A stretch of DNA of 64,000 bases from Flavobacterium sp. ALJ2 (GCF_015594725.1 NZ_JADNRC010000009.1:124001-188000); one strand, 5' to 3'. Numbered from the stretch's first letter, positions 1 through 9,514 are shown. The notes: generated by a model from the sequence alone, not told the origin. Translations and numbers: made by a program.

Positions 1-1
1 T

Positions 2-304
2 GTAGGCGAAGAATGGGGATTTGCAGGTTCTGTTGTCGTTATTGGATTATTTGTTGGGCTATTCTTAAGGGTTATTTATTTAGCCGAAAGGCAAAAAACA
101 AAGTTTAGCCGCGTATATGGATATTGTGTTGCTAGTATTTTGTTTATCCACTTTTTTGTGAATATTGCTATGGTAATTGGTATTTTCCCTACTATTGGAG
201 TCCCTCTTCCTTTCTTCTCCTATGGAGGTTCTGGCTTATGGGGATTCACTATTTTGCTCTTTATTTTCCTGAAAATGGATGCTAATAAAGTAAATGAGTG
301 GTAG
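2..304 (+). CDS. rodA: RodA/FtsW-family cell-elongation protein, C-terminal part (5' end outside the window)
   Basis: The open frame enters from the left edge and gives about 100 residues ending in TAG. It encodes three hydrophobic segments and the stretch GIFPTIGVPLPFFSYGGSG, the conserved C-terminal signature of SEDS-family peptidoglycan polymerases (RodA, FtsW, SpoVE). RodA fits better than FtsW because the tail is very short after the last membrane helix. The protein would polymerise glycan strands in the inner membrane with a class B PBP. Only the last quarter is visible, so RodA versus FtsW rests on this short tail. It runs convergently into the nuclease gene with a 16-base gap and no clear terminator. 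Confidence 0.85.
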   Translation, partial: VGEEWGFAGSVVVIGLFVGLFLRVIYLAERQKTKFSRVYGYCVASILFIHFFVNIAMVIGIFPTIGVPLPFFSYGGSGLWGFTILLFIFLKMDANKVNEW

Positions 305-320
305 TTTTAATCTCGCTAAA

Positions 321-1139
321 CTAAAAAAACCAAGATTTATAATTTGTATTTTTCTCTAACTCCTCTTCGATTTTATCATCTAAATGAGGAAAGAAATCTA
401 TGCCTGTAAGTTTTTCGATACTATCTACTGAAACTACAAAGTCATACAAAGGTCTTTCACTTTTTTCATTCGGAATCAAAAAAGCAATCATTTTAAATTC
501 TCCATTAGTCTCATCTAAGACTACTTTATAAAAATATTTAGGCACTAGCACTTTTTCTTTTCCAATAGTAACACTAGCATCCGTAAGTACTCCACCAGTT
601 ACAACATAAATCCCATCATACTCTACAGCCCAATAGCGTACTTTCTGCTCTAATCTATTCCAGATTCCATCATTAAATTCATGCACTTGGGGTGAAATAT
701 TCGAAGTCAAAAAAGTATCTTCATATGCTTTTTTATCAAACTCCATATCTCCAGCCGGGCAAAGATGTCCTTTATCATAGCCAGATTGTTTGTAATTTCG
801 CCAATCTGCAGAACCAGTAGTTACTTTTGGGTCCTCATTAAAGTAAGGTCTCTTAAAATCATTATTCTTGATATAATTCTTCTTTAACTCATATGCTACC
901 CATTCTGCCTGTTCAAACTTTTCATTATAAGAAAGTGTATAATAATCGTGTTTTACGATTTGATTAGTTGTAGAGGTAGGCAAGTAATCAAACTCAATAT
1001 TATCATCTTCATACAAGGCTACTTGCCCCTTTAAACTATCTTTTGTATTAGAATCAGAACTATTACTAAAATCTCTTTTACAAGAAAAGAGAAACATAAC
1101 AATAAAAATTACCAATAATCCTCTCTTTACAATCATCAT
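321..1139 (-). CDS. Secreted DNA/RNA non-specific endonuclease (NUC1 family), lipoprotein
   Basis: This 272-residue protein has a lipoprotein signal ending in LFSC, with the lipidated Cys at residue 20. The ββα-Me nuclease core follows. DKGHLCPAGDM carries the catalytic His125 (DRGH in Serratia nuclease). SNISPQ and then NDGIWNRLE supply the metal-binding Asn156 and the Glu164 eight residues later, the same spacing as in Serratia nuclease. It is expected to degrade DNA and RNA outside the inner membrane for nutrient or phosphate scavenging. Two ATGs lie in tandem at the start (1139 and 1136), and either could be used. It is a single gene, convergent with rodA. Confidence 0.9.
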   Translation of the reverse strand: MMIVKRGLLVIFIVMFLFSCKRDFSNSSDSNTKDSLKGQVALYEDDNIEFDYLPTSTTNQIVKHDYYTLSYNEKFEQAEWVAYELKKNYIKNNDFKRPYFNEDPKVTTGSADWRNYKQSGYDKGHLCPAGDMEFDKKAYEDTFLTSNISPQVHEFNDGIWNRLEQKVRYWAVEYDGIYVVTGGVLTDASVTIGKEKVLVPKYFYKVVLDETNGEFKMIAFLIPNEKSERPLYDFVVSVDSIEKLTGIDFFPHLDDKIEEELEKNTNYKSWFF

Positions 1140-1230
1140 AAAATTATTATTTTAAATCTAAATACTTTTACATTAAAATTAATTTCCTTGAAAACACATA
1201 TTCAAAGTTAACTAAAAAGATACCAATAAA

Positions 1231-1267
1231 AAATGCTCCAAGAATCATCATGATTTTTGGAGCATTT
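1231..1267 (-). terminator. Hairpin terminator downstream of the tail-specific protease gene
   Basis: Perfect 11-base arms (1231-1241 and 1257-1267) contain the core GCTCC/GGAGC. The inside can pair further (AATCAT against ATGATT through a G·T pair), giving an almost continuous hairpin. It starts about 40 bases after the stop codon of the minus-strand protease gene and is followed by an AT-rich tract. Confidence 0.75.
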
Positions 1268-1307
1268 AAATTATTGTTTAAAAAGTTTTACCTTTTTTTC
1301 TGACCTC

Positions 1308-3500
1308 TTATAATTTAGAAGCTAATTTATCTTTTTTTGATCTGGCAGGTACCGAATTTTGCCTAGCTGTACTTTGTGACTGCAAATCATCTAATACATT
1401 TAAAGCCTCTTCAACATATATGTCTTTAGATAATGCCTGATGCCAGCTTTCTCTTTTTTCTTTTAAAGAAGGATCTTTTACCATTTCTGCTATTTCATGC
1501 GGCAAAGATGTAAATTCTAGGTTATTTTTATAATCCGTAATTGGCTTATATTTTTTTACCTCAACTTCAACCTCAGTTTGAGCTTTTTTAAAATCAACAA
1601 TATTTAAACTATAGCTATTCTCTTTACTCTTAGTATCAATCCATTTTGCATTATCCTCTATCAATTTAAACTGAGGGTTTTGAGCAATTCGAGCTTTACT
1701 ATTTGCAATAGCTTGATTAAAATTTGAATTATTATTCCAAGTACTATACTCAGCTGGATCTATTTTATCCCATGGCATTGCATTATCAATGTCACGTTCA
1801 CCCATCTTTAAATATGCATAACGATCTGGCGTAACAATATCGCTACGTACACCTTCTAATTGAGTAGATCCTCCATTGATTCTATAAAACTTTTGAGTTG
1901 TAATTTTTAAAGCCCCAAAGTCTCCTAAATCACTACTACGAACAAATTGATTTAGATCGATAACGTTTTGAACGGTACCTTTTCCATAAGTTTGCTTGCT
2001 ACCAATTATGACACCTCTTTTATAATCTTGAATCGCAGCGGCAAGAATTTCTGAAGCCGAAGCTGAGAAACCATTTACCATGATTACTAAAGGACCATCC
2101 CATTCTATTTTTTTATCACGATCATAAAGAACTTCTTTTTTTCTTCCTGCAGATTTAATCTGTACAATTGGCCCTTGTTCTATAAATAATCCTGCAATAT
2201 CAACCACTGTCGATAGAGAACCTCCCCCATCATCACGAACATCCAGGATAATACCGTTTACATTCTCTTTCTTAAGTCTTTCAACTTCTAGAGCAATATC
2301 TTTCCCCGCATCTCTACCGTCTTTGTTTTCAAAATCAATATAAAATTTAGGCAAATATATTACCCCATATTTCAATCCATTTTTATCTACAATACTAGAC
2401 TTTGCATACGTTTCTTCTATCTCTACAATATCTCTAATAATAGAAATCACTTTAATTGTTCCATCAACTTTTTTAACTGTAAGACGAACTTCTGTTCCTT
2501 TACGCCCTTTGATTTTCTTAACAACATCATCAAGACGCATACCAACAACATCTACAGGCTCATCGCTTCCTTGTCCTACTTTAATAATTAAATCCCCTGC
2601 TTCTAATTCTTTACCTCTCCAAGCTGGCCCTCCTGAAATGAGTTCTGAAATTTCTGTAAAGTCATTTTTCTTTTGTAGTTTGGCTCCAATACCTTCAAGT
2701 TTACCACTGATATTAACATCAAAACGTTCTTTTTCTTCTGGTGCGAAATAACTTGTATGTGGATCAAAACGAGCCATGATAGAGTTTACATAAACCGAAA
2801 ACCAATCGCGTCTTTGCAAATCTTTAATAAAGCCAAAGTGTTCATCTAACGATTTTAATGAATTATCTCTCGTCTCTTTCTCTAAAACTTCAAAAGTTTT
2901 TTCTTTATAAGCAGGATCTTTTTCTTTCTTTTCAGTTTCAATATTCTCTTTGGTAACTAGAGAAGATAATGTAGACAGCTTAATTTGCTTTCTCCATTTC
3001 TCATCCATTTCCTCAGAAGTTTTTGCATAAGGCGAATTTTCATAATCTGTACTAAAAGTCTCGTCTATTTTATAATTGAATGGATGAGCCAAAATGATTT
3101 TATATCTCTTTTTACCTTCTTCCATTCTTTTCATTAAACGAGCATAAGTAAGATTGAAAAACGTCAAATCTTTATTTACAAATTGATCATCTAATTGCAG
3201 TTCGTACTTTGAAAATTCATCAATATCCGATTGCAAGAAAAATCTTTTAGATGGATCTAATGCTCCAATATAATCTTTATAAACCCCTTTTGAGAATTCA
3301 TCATTCAATGCTGGTGGTCCATAATGTCCTTTCTCAATTACAAAAGCAAGCAATTCCAAAAGCAACTTATCTTTATTCGGATCTGGGTCAATTCCTTTAT
3401 CGCTATTAATTTTAAATGCAAACAGTGTAGCAGATAAACAAATAACGGCTAGGATAATTTTATAATTTCGTTTCATAAATTTAATAATAGCATTCATCAA
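1308..3500 (-). CDS. prc: Carboxy-terminal (tail-specific) processing protease, peptidase family S41
   Basis: This 730-residue periplasmic protease has an N-terminal membrane segment (about residues 14-29), a long helical N-terminal Tsp domain, and a PDZ domain around residues 260-350 (SGKLEGIGAKLQKKN... GDLIIKVGQG). The S41 catalytic core reads GFSASASEILAAAIQDY, with catalytic Ser481 and, 26 residues on, Lys507 in TYGKGTVQ. A C-terminal extension typical of Prc/Tsp follows. It cleaves proteins from their nonpolar C termini and in many bacteria controls lipoproteins and murein hydrolases. The start at 3500 has in-frame alternatives; the ATG at residue 9 (MKRNYK) would give a tighter signal sequence. 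It is divergent from surE across a 209-base gap. Confidence 0.93.
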   Translation of the reverse strand: MMNAIIKFMKRNYKIILAVICLSATLFAFKINSDKGIDPDPNKDKLLLELLAFVIEKGHYGPPALNDEFSKGVYKDYIGALDPSKRFFLQSDIDEFSKYELQLDDQFVNKDLTFFNLTYARLMKRMEEGKKRYKIILAHPFNYKIDETFSTDYENSPYAKTSEEMDEKWRKQIKLSTLSSLVTKENIETEKKEKDPAYKEKTFEVLEKETRDNSLKSLDEHFGFIKDLQRRDWFSVYVNSIMARFDPHTSYFAPEEKERFDVNISGKLEGIGAKLQKKNDFTEISELISGGPAWRGKELEAGDLIIKVGQGSDEPVDVVGMRLDDVVKKIKGRKGTEVRLTVKKVDGTIKVISIIRDIVEIEETYAKSSIVDKNGLKYGVIYLPKFYIDFENKDGRDAGKDIALEVERLKKENVNGIILDVRDDGGGSLSTVVDIAGLFIEQGPIVQIKSAGRKKEVLYDRDKKIEWDGPLVIMVNGFSASASEILAAAIQDYKRGVIIGSKQTYGKGTVQNVIDLNQFVRSSDLGDFGALKITTQKFYRINGGSTQLEGVRSDIVTPDRYAYLKMGERDIDNAMPWDKIDPAEYSTWNNNSNFNQAIANSKARIAQNPQFKLIEDNAKWIDTKSKENSYSLNIVDFKKAQTEVEVEVKKYKPITDYKNNLEFTSLPHEIAEMVKDPSLKEKRESWHQALSKDIYVEEALNVLDDLQSQSTARQNSVPARSKKDKLASKL

Positions 3501-3709
3501 TTTTTTAATCTAATTTACGGTAAAAACTATGCCAACAAAATATGGCCCGCACAATTTTTTGTTAAAGATATAAATATAGTTTTTCTTTCAATTGAATAAA
3601 AGGTTCAAGTTCGTAAATTTAAGACATTTTGTTACTAATTTAAGAAATTCAGTCACTACATTTGCTAATAAAAACCTTACATCCGTATTTTCCATTATAT
3701 TTTAAAAAA

Positions 3710-4489
3710 ATGAATTCAAAAAAACCTTTGATCTTAGTAACTAATGACGATGGTGTTTCGGCACCTGGAATTAGAGCTTTAATTAGTGTAATGTCACAAA
3801 TTGGTGAAGTAGTCGTTGTCGCACCAGACAAACCTCAGAGTGCAATGGGCCATGCCATTACCATAAACAGTACTTTATACCTTAACAAATTATCCAAAGA
3901 TGGCGATTCGATAACAGAATATAGTTGTTCTGGAACTCCAGTTGACTGTGTAAAACTAGCTGTAAATGAGATTTTAAAACGCAAACCCGACTTATGTGTT
4001 TCGGGAGTAAACCATGGGTCAAATTCTTCTATAAATGTAATTTACTCAGGAACTATGAGTGCTGCTGTCGAGGCTGGCATTGAAGGGATTCCTGCAATAG
4101 GTTTCTCTTTATTAGATTATGATTGGAATGCTGATTTTGAGAGTATAAAATCTTTCATCAAAAAAATAACTCTTGAAACACTAGAAAATAAACTCCCTGA
4201 AGGTGTTGTTCTAAATGTGAACTTTCCGAAATTAAAAGAAAAAGAAATCAAGGGAATTAAAATCTGTCGACAGGCGAAAGCACAATGGATTGAGAAATTT
4301 GACAAAAGAAAAACACCATCTGGAAAAGATTACTATTGGCTTTCTGGAGAATTTGTGAACCAAGACAAAGGAGAAGACACTGATGAATGGGCTCTTGAAA
4401 ACGGATATGTGTCTGTAGTACCCGTGCAATTTGACTTAACAGCACACCATACCATGCAACAACTTAATAACTGGAAGTGGAATGAATAA
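3710..4489 (+). CDS. surE: 5'/3'-nucleotidase SurE
   Basis: This 259-residue survival protein hydrolyses nucleoside monophosphates and short polyphosphates with a divalent metal. Metal-site residues are visible in LVTNDDGV (Asp13, Asp14), Ser44 in KPQSAMGH and Asn101 in SGVNHGSNSS, and SGTMSAA completes the family signature. I chose the ATG at 3710 because it starts two or three residues before the conserved core strand. An upstream TTG at 3662 would add 16 residues with no family counterpart. Its last 8 bases overlap the next gene (ATGAATAA), so the two are translationally coupled. Confidence 0.95.
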   Translation: MNSKKPLILVTNDDGVSAPGIRALISVMSQIGEVVVVAPDKPQSAMGHAITINSTLYLNKLSKDGDSITEYSCSGTPVDCVKLAVNEILKRKPDLCVSGVNHGSNSSINVIYSGTMSAAVEAGIEGIPAIGFSLLDYDWNADFESIKSFIKKITLETLENKLPEGVVLNVNFPKLKEKEIKGIKICRQAKAQWIEKFDKRKTPSGKDYYWLSGEFVNQDKGEDTDEWALENGYVSVVPVQFDLTAHHTMQQLNNWKWNE

Positions 4490-4775
4490 TGTAAAAAACA
4501 GAAAAGATTTACTCATAGGTTTTGTTATTGGGTTGATGGCTTCAGCATTAGGTAGTTTTCTATTTCTTGCTTTATTTACTGATATTGATGTTTTAAACGG
4601 AATGGAAAGTATCCGAATTATAAAAAACTACGGATATCTTAGTAAAGTTATTACTCTTGGCTCAATTTTATCCTTAGTAGCATTTGGTGTATTTTTAAAG
4701 CAAAACAAAGAATTTAGGGCAAGAGGTGTTGTTTTGGCTGTTATTACATTAGCTCTTCTCACTTTATTAATTTAA
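4482..4775 (+). CDS. Small integral membrane protein of unknown function
   Basis: This 97-residue protein has three predicted membrane helices (about residues 9-31, 53-70 and 79-96) and no recognised catalytic motif. It overlaps surE by 8 bases and lies just upstream of lpxB's own promoter, so it is probably co-transcribed with surE. A basic N terminus (NVKNRKD) suggests a cytoplasmic start. I do not recognise the family beyond a flavobacterial hypothetical membrane protein. Confidence 0.75.
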   Translation: MNNVKNRKDLLIGFVIGLMASALGSFLFLALFTDIDVLNGMESIRIIKNYGYLSKVITLGSILSLVAFGVFLKQNKEFRARGVVLAVITLALLTLLI

Positions 4776-4777
4776 TT

Positions 4778-4785
4778 TATCTTTG
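4778..4785 (+). promoter_or_regulatory. Bacteroidota -7 promoter element upstream of lpxB
   Basis: TATCTTTG matches the Bacteroidota primary-sigma -7 consensus TAnnTTTG exactly. It lies 70 bases before the lpxB start, directly after the stop codon of the small membrane protein gene. No strong -33 TTTG is visible upstream. Confidence 0.55.
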
Positions 4786-4855
4786 CAATTGTAACGAAGT
4801 TCTCGTTCTTTATTTAGCAACAACTTAAATAACCTCCATTCTCAAAAACAAAAAC

Positions 4856-5971
4856 ATGAAATACTACATTATTGCTGGAGAAGCCTCAGGCGATTTACAT
4901 GGTTCAAATTTGATGAAAGCCTTATATAAAGAAGATCCTAATGCAGAAATTCGTTTTTGGGGAGGAGATTTAATGCAAAAAACTGGCGGAACATTAGTAA
5001 AACATTACCGTGAACTTGCTTTTATGGGTTTTATTGAAGTTATCTTTAATTTAAAAACGATACTTAGTAATATTTCTTTTTGCAAAAAAGACATCTCACA
5101 ATTTAAACCTGATGTTCTTATTTTTATAGATTATCCTGGTTTTAATATGCGCATTGCTAAATGGGCTAAAGCACTGAATTATAAAACTCATTATTATATT
5201 TCGCCACAAATCTGGGCTTGGAAAGAAAACCGTATTACAAGTATAAAACACGATATCGATAAGATGTTTGTAATCTTACCTTTCGAAAAAAGTTTTTACG
5301 AAGACAAGCACAATTTCCCTGTAGAATTTGTTGGTCATCCACTAATTGATGCCATTCACAACCAACCACCATTTGATGAAGTAACTTTCAGAAAAGAAAA
5401 CAACTTAAGCGAAAAGCCTATTATTGCGATTTTGCCTGGAAGTCGTAAACAAGAAATTACAAAAATGCTTTCGGTAATGCTTAGTATTGTAAATGATTTT
5501 AAAGAGTATCAATTTGTTATTGCTGGTGCCCCTAGCCAGGATTATTCTTTTTATCAACATTTCGTAACCAATGATAATATAAAATTTGTTTCAAACAAAA
5601 CATATGCTTTACTGCAATCCTCAACTGCTGCTTTAGTTACTTCCGGAACAGCAACACTAGAAACTGCACTTTTTAAAGTACCTGAAGTAGTTTGCTATAA
5701 AGGGAGTTGGGCCTCTTACCAAATAGCAAAACGCATTATTACTCTTAAATATATTTCGTTAGTAAATTTAATTATGGATAAAGAAGTAGTTACTGAACTT
5801 ATCCAAGATGATTGCTCTCCTAAACGAATTAAAGAAGAATTGGCAAAATTATTAGAACCTAATTATCGTAAAGCTCTCTTACATAACTATGATATATTGG
5901 AAGAAAAGCTTGGTGGAATTGGTGCCAGTGAAAAAACAGCAAAACTAATCGTAGCCGATTTAGAAAAATAA
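4856..5971 (+). CDS. lpxB: Lipid-A-disaccharide synthase LpxB
   Basis: This 371-residue, GT-B fold glycosyltransferase condenses UDP-2,3-diacylglucosamine with lipid X to make the lipid A disaccharide at the inner membrane. It opens with YYIIAGEASGDLHGS, the family's N-terminal signature. Other landmarks are FMGFIEV, DYPGFNMR, YYISPQIWAW, FVGHPLID, ILPGSRKQEI in the C-terminal nucleotide-binding half, and TSGTATLETALF. Length is normal for the family. It has its own -7 element and is followed 25 bases later by the NlpC/P60 lipoprotein gene. Confidence 0.97.
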   Translation: MKYYIIAGEASGDLHGSNLMKALYKEDPNAEIRFWGGDLMQKTGGTLVKHYRELAFMGFIEVIFNLKTILSNISFCKKDISQFKPDVLIFIDYPGFNMRIAKWAKALNYKTHYYISPQIWAWKENRITSIKHDIDKMFVILPFEKSFYEDKHNFPVEFVGHPLIDAIHNQPPFDEVTFRKENNLSEKPIIAILPGSRKQEITKMLSVMLSIVNDFKEYQFVIAGAPSQDYSFYQHFVTNDNIKFVSNKTYALLQSSTAALVTSGTATLETALFKVPEVVCYKGSWASYQIAKRIITLKYISLVNLIMDKEVVTELIQDDCSPKRIKEELAKLLEPNYRKALLHNYDILEEKLGGIGASEKTAKLIVADLEK

Positions 5972-5996
5972 TTCATCAGCTTAAAAAAACATTGTC

Positions 5997-6479
5997 TTGA
6001 AAAACATATTATCAATACTAGCCTTATTACTATTATTAGCATCTTGTAAGTCAACATCTTCGGTAACAAACCATAAAAAAGAAGACAATTCAAAAACAAT
6101 CGTAAAAGATTTGATTTATACTGCTTCTGAAAATATTGGTGTGCGTTATAAGGCTGGCGGAACTACTAATAAAGGCTATGACTGTTCTGGATTGGTATTT
6201 ACTACATTCAACTCTGAAAATATTAAATTACCAAGAACCTCATTGGAACAATCAAAAATTGGAGAAGTCATCAACCGGAATAAAGCCAAGAAAGGCGATT
6301 TGATATTTTTTAAAACGAACAGAAGTTCTCAGATAAACCATGTTGGATTAATTGTAGAAATAAGTGATGAAGAGATTAAATTCATACATTCCTCCACATC
6401 AAAAGGAGTAATAATCTCTTCAACTAAAGAACCTTACTATCGTGACTCCTATGCACAGGTTAATCGCATTATTGAATAA
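5997..6479 (+). CDS. NlpC/P60 family peptidoglycan endopeptidase, lipoprotein
   Basis: This 160-residue protein has a lipobox LASC with the lipidated Cys at residue 17. The NlpC/P60 papain-like domain shows catalytic Cys63 in YDCSGLVF, His115 in INHVGLIV and a third polar residue, His131, in FIHSS. Such enzymes cut the D-glutamyl-diaminopimelate bond of peptidoglycan stem peptides. The start must be the TTG at 5997. There is no ATG before the catalytic domain, and only this start gives the complete signal sequence. It follows lpxB by 25 bases and is probably its operon partner. Confidence 0.92.
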   Translation: MKNILSILALLLLLASCKSTSSVTNHKKEDNSKTIVKDLIYTASENIGVRYKAGGTTNKGYDCSGLVFTTFNSENIKLPRTSLEQSKIGEVINRNKAKKGDLIFFKTNRSSQINHVGLIVEISDEEIKFIHSSTSKGVIISSTKEPYYRDSYAQVNRIIE

Positions 6480-6866
6480 TTTCTAATTCCTTTTTTATTT
6501 ATAAAACTTTATCAAAGTTCAAACTTTGACAAAAGTAGCCACTCATTAAATTTATATATTTTTCCTAAATACAAACCAACCAGTTTTTTTAACCTGTTGG
6601 ATTTTCTTTACGCGACACCTTGTCAAAGTTTTAAAAAAATTAATTCTTATATTTTTTTTTAAATTCTATCTTATTTAATTCATAAGTCACCATTTAGACC
6701 ATGTGAAATCAATCGTGATAATGCATTGCTCTCCAACTGCTGAAACTATTGGCAATGTTTAAATATTACCCATTAATTTGATTTACATTATTTTGAATTT
6801 CTTCAAATCAGAAGGGAAATCAAAAAAAAAGGTTATTTTCTTACAAAAAAATCGTACTTTAGTTAT
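6480..6866. other. 387-base AT-rich intergenic region with palindrome fragments, no gene
   Basis: No coding frame is supported here. It contains a perfect palindrome at 6512-6529, an imperfect inverted repeat near 6575-6600 (CCAACCAG ... CTGTTGG), and a half copy of the first palindrome near 6618-6632 (CTTGTCAAAGTTTT). The last about 30 bases before 6867 should contain the comEC promoter, but no clear TAnnTTTG is present. Confidence 0.6.
6512..6529. repeat. Intergenic palindrome TCAAAGTT-CA-AACTTTGA
   Basis: Two 8-base arms flank a 2-base centre. The similarity extends outward (ACTTT on the left, AAAAGT on the right), so it resembles the element at 52426-52458, which shares the TTTGTCAAAG/CTTTGACAAAG arms. 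No T-run follows, so a simple terminator is unlikely. I read it as a dispersed intergenic palindrome. Confidence 0.6.
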
Positions 6867-8894
6867 ATGAAAGTACTGGAATTCCCTTTGACAAGAATAA
6901 CAATTGGTTTTATGATAGGCATCTTACTTGCTTATTATCTAAACCTCTCAATAACTTACACCTTTACATCTCTTGTTGCTTCCATACTACTATTCTGTAG
7001 TTGCTATTATTATGCGATAAATAAAACGAAGAGAATTACTTACTTTGGGATGGCCACTTACTTATTGTCATGTTGTATAGGCATCACAACTCAATCTCTA
7101 CATACCGAATCGTTTCAAAAAAGCAATTATACTAACTTCGAAAACATCTATGACAAACCCCACTTAATAGATTTTATAATTAGTGAAAAATTAAAAAGCA
7201 ACAACTACAGCGACAGATACATTGCTACTATAAATCAGATTGATCAAAAACATGCTTCAGGCAAAGTGGCCCTAAGCATAAAAAAAGACAGTACTGAATT
7301 AAATCTCAAAATAGGAAATTGTATTCGTGTTAAGGGAGAATTATCAAAAAATAGCTCTCCAAAAAATCCTGATCAATTTGACTACGGTAAATATTTGAAC
7401 AACAAAAATATTTATGCTCAATTATATATTAAAAAAAATGAAATAACAATTAGCTCCACAATTGAGAAAAGCATTTGGCATTATGCCGCACGAATACGAA
7501 CAAAAATTATTCAGAATCTTGAAAAAAATGGCTTTAATAAAACTGAAATGAATGTAGCTCTTGCTCTAATTCTGGGTCAGCAACAAGATATATCGCCTGA
7601 AATAATCAAAGATTATCAATATGCAGGAGTAACTCATATTTTGTCTGTTTCAGGGCTCCATGTGGGCTATATATTGATTTTTATTACTTATACCCTAAAG
7701 CCTATTCCTAATACTAAAAGAGGCTCTTTAATAAAGCTCATTACAATAATAGTATCTTTATTTGCTTTTGCAGTAATTTCAGGGTTTTCTCCCTCAGTAT
7801 TACGATCTGTAGTAATGTTTTCGTTTGTAGCAATAGGAATTCATTTAAGAAGAAGTACAAATATCTATCATACCCTATTAGTTTCAATATTGTTTTTACT
7901 TCTATTTGAACCTGCTTTTATATTCGATGTAGGATTTCAGTTAAGTTATTTAGCTTTATATTTTATCATTTGGTTTCAGCCAATATTAAAAAAATTATGG
8001 CACCCAAAACATAAATTTACAATTGCAATATGGAATGCATTAACAGTATCCTTTGCAGCACAAATTGGTACTTTACCAATATGCCTATATTACTTTCATC
8101 AATTTCCAGGACTGTTTTTTGTTGCCAATATAGTAATCATACCATTTTTAAGCGTTATTATGATTTTAGGTATTATAGTAATGATTTTGGCAGCATTTGA
8201 TAGTACACCTCTACTTCTTGTTCAACTTCTAGAAAAAAGCATTTTCTATTTGAATAAAATAATAAACATTATTGCTTCATTCGAAAGTTTCATCATAAGA
8301 GACATCTCCTTTAACACTTTCTTGCTAATCTCCTCCTATCTATTAATAATATCAGGAATTATTTGGCTTAAAAAGCCAACTTTTACCAAGCTATCAATAA
8401 CTCTTGGTTCAATAATACTACTACAAATTACATTTATTCTGAATAGAAAAGATACTGAAACCCAAAATGAATGGATCGTATACAATGTAACAAAGCATTC
8501 TCAAATTACTGAAAGAACAGGTAACTCTGTTACATTATTCACAACGGATACCACTTCTAACAACAATTACTCATTAACTTCTTATTTGGTTGGAAATTTT
8601 GGAAATTTAAAAAGGAAAGAAAGACTACAAAATATCGCTTATTTTAATGGTTATAAAATCTTAATTATAGATAGCACCGGAATATATCCTGAAAAAATAA
8701 ATCCCGATATTGTAATGATTACGCAATCACCTAAAATAAATTTCGAAAGACTACTAAAAACTACACATCCAAAAATGGTTATTGCTGATGGCACTAACTA
8801 CAAATCAGTACAACAATATTGGAAAGAGACCTGTATAAACGAAAAAATCCCTTTTCATTTTACTAATGAAAAAGGATTCTATAAATTGAATTAA
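6867..8894 (+). CDS. comEC: ComEC/Rec2-family DNA-uptake channel protein
   Basis: This 675-residue polytopic membrane protein has two N-terminal helices and a soluble N-terminal domain (about residues 90-200). The competence domain follows, with the hallmark GVTHILSVSGLHVGYI and SGFSPSVLRSVVMFSF. About eight further membrane helices and a C-terminal soluble domain complete it. The family translocates single-stranded DNA across the inner membrane during natural transformation. The C-terminal domain sits where other ComEC proteins carry a metallo-beta-lactamase-like domain, but I see no HxHxDH zinc motif. Flavobacterial relatives often look like this. It stands alone, with no other competence gene nearby. 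Confidence 0.92.
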   Translation: MKVLEFPLTRITIGFMIGILLAYYLNLSITYTFTSLVASILLFCSCYYYAINKTKRITYFGMATYLLSCCIGITTQSLHTESFQKSNYTNFENIYDKPHLIDFIISEKLKSNNYSDRYIATINQIDQKHASGKVALSIKKDSTELNLKIGNCIRVKGELSKNSSPKNPDQFDYGKYLNNKNIYAQLYIKKNEITISSTIEKSIWHYAARIRTKIIQNLEKNGFNKTEMNVALALILGQQQDISPEIIKDYQYAGVTHILSVSGLHVGYILIFITYTLKPIPNTKRGSLIKLITIIVSLFAFAVISGFSPSVLRSVVMFSFVAIGIHLRRSTNIYHTLLVSILFLLLFEPAFIFDVGFQLSYLALYFIIWFQPILKKLWHPKHKFTIAIWNALTVSFAAQIGTLPICLYYFHQFPGLFFVANIVIIPFLSVIMILGIIVMILAAFDSTPLLLVQLLEKSIFYLNKIINIIASFESFIIRDISFNTFLLISSYLLIISGIIWLKKPTFTKLSITLGSIILLQITFILNRKDTETQNEWIVYNVTKHSQITERTGNSVTLFTTDTTSNNNYSLTSYLVGNFGNLKRKERLQNIAYFNGYKILIIDSTGIYPEKINPDIVMITQSPKINFERLLKTTHPKMVIADGTNYKSVQQYWKETCINEKIPFHFTNEKGFYKLN

Positions 8895-9058
8895 TAAAGC
8901 TAAATCATAATTTCTAATTAAAAAAAAGAATTCACAAACTTTATATATAAACTACTAAGTACTTAGTTTACACACATAAAAACATGAACTTACACAACTT
9001 AAATCGTTAATTTTTTTTAATGTATTTACAAAACAATCATTGCTTTTCTAAACAAAAC

Positions 9059-9514
9059 TTAAAAGTCACTTGGATGCAAAAGTGCATTTGACTCAATAAT
9101 CCAAGCCTTTACTCCTCCTGATTTGTAAGTCATTTTACCCAATGCCTGAAAAGTAGTTTTACTTTTTCTAACTATAGCATTTGCATAGCATATTTCTGGT
9201 AAATCTTGAACTCCAAAAGCATTTTTAAGCTTAATGTTCTGCTCTTTATCAGCATCCGAAGCTTGACTATCAGACAAGTCTAGTTTTACCAAAATAACGT
9301 TATCTCTTGACCAAAGCGCAAACTCTAAAGTTTTGATTATTTCACTTTGCAGGTTATCCGCTAAATTATTTGCTGTAAACAAAATTAACATTGGTTTTTT
9401 TAATTTATTACTTGCTTCAATACCATCAGTAATATTAGTTTTCCAAACTAAATTTTGCGATTGAACAGTAAAAATTCCTAAAAAAAATAGGGAGAGAAGT
9501 AGTTTTTTCATCAT
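9059..9514 (-). CDS. Thioredoxin-fold periplasmic protein lacking the CxxC active site
   Basis: This 151-residue protein has a signal peptide ending near VQSQ. It is a clear paralogue of the neighbouring gene at 9765-10232: both share KKPML, FT, LQSE and DNVILV in order. Where the neighbour has GSDWCGWC, this protein reads ANNLADN, so both redox cysteines are gone. The cis-proline region is also altered (QDLPEIC instead of QGFPTVY). It cannot be a normal disulfide oxidoreductase. A binding role or decay after duplication are both possible. It probably has its own transcript because a terminator lies in the 250-base gap upstream. Confidence 0.8.
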   Translation of the reverse strand: MMKKLLLSLFFLGIFTVQSQNLVWKTNITDGIEASNKLKKPMLILFTANNLADNLQSEIIKTLEFALWSRDNVILVKLDLSDSQASDADKEQNIKLKNAFGVQDLPEICYANAIVRKSKTTFQALGKMTYKSGGVKAWIIESNALLHPSDF

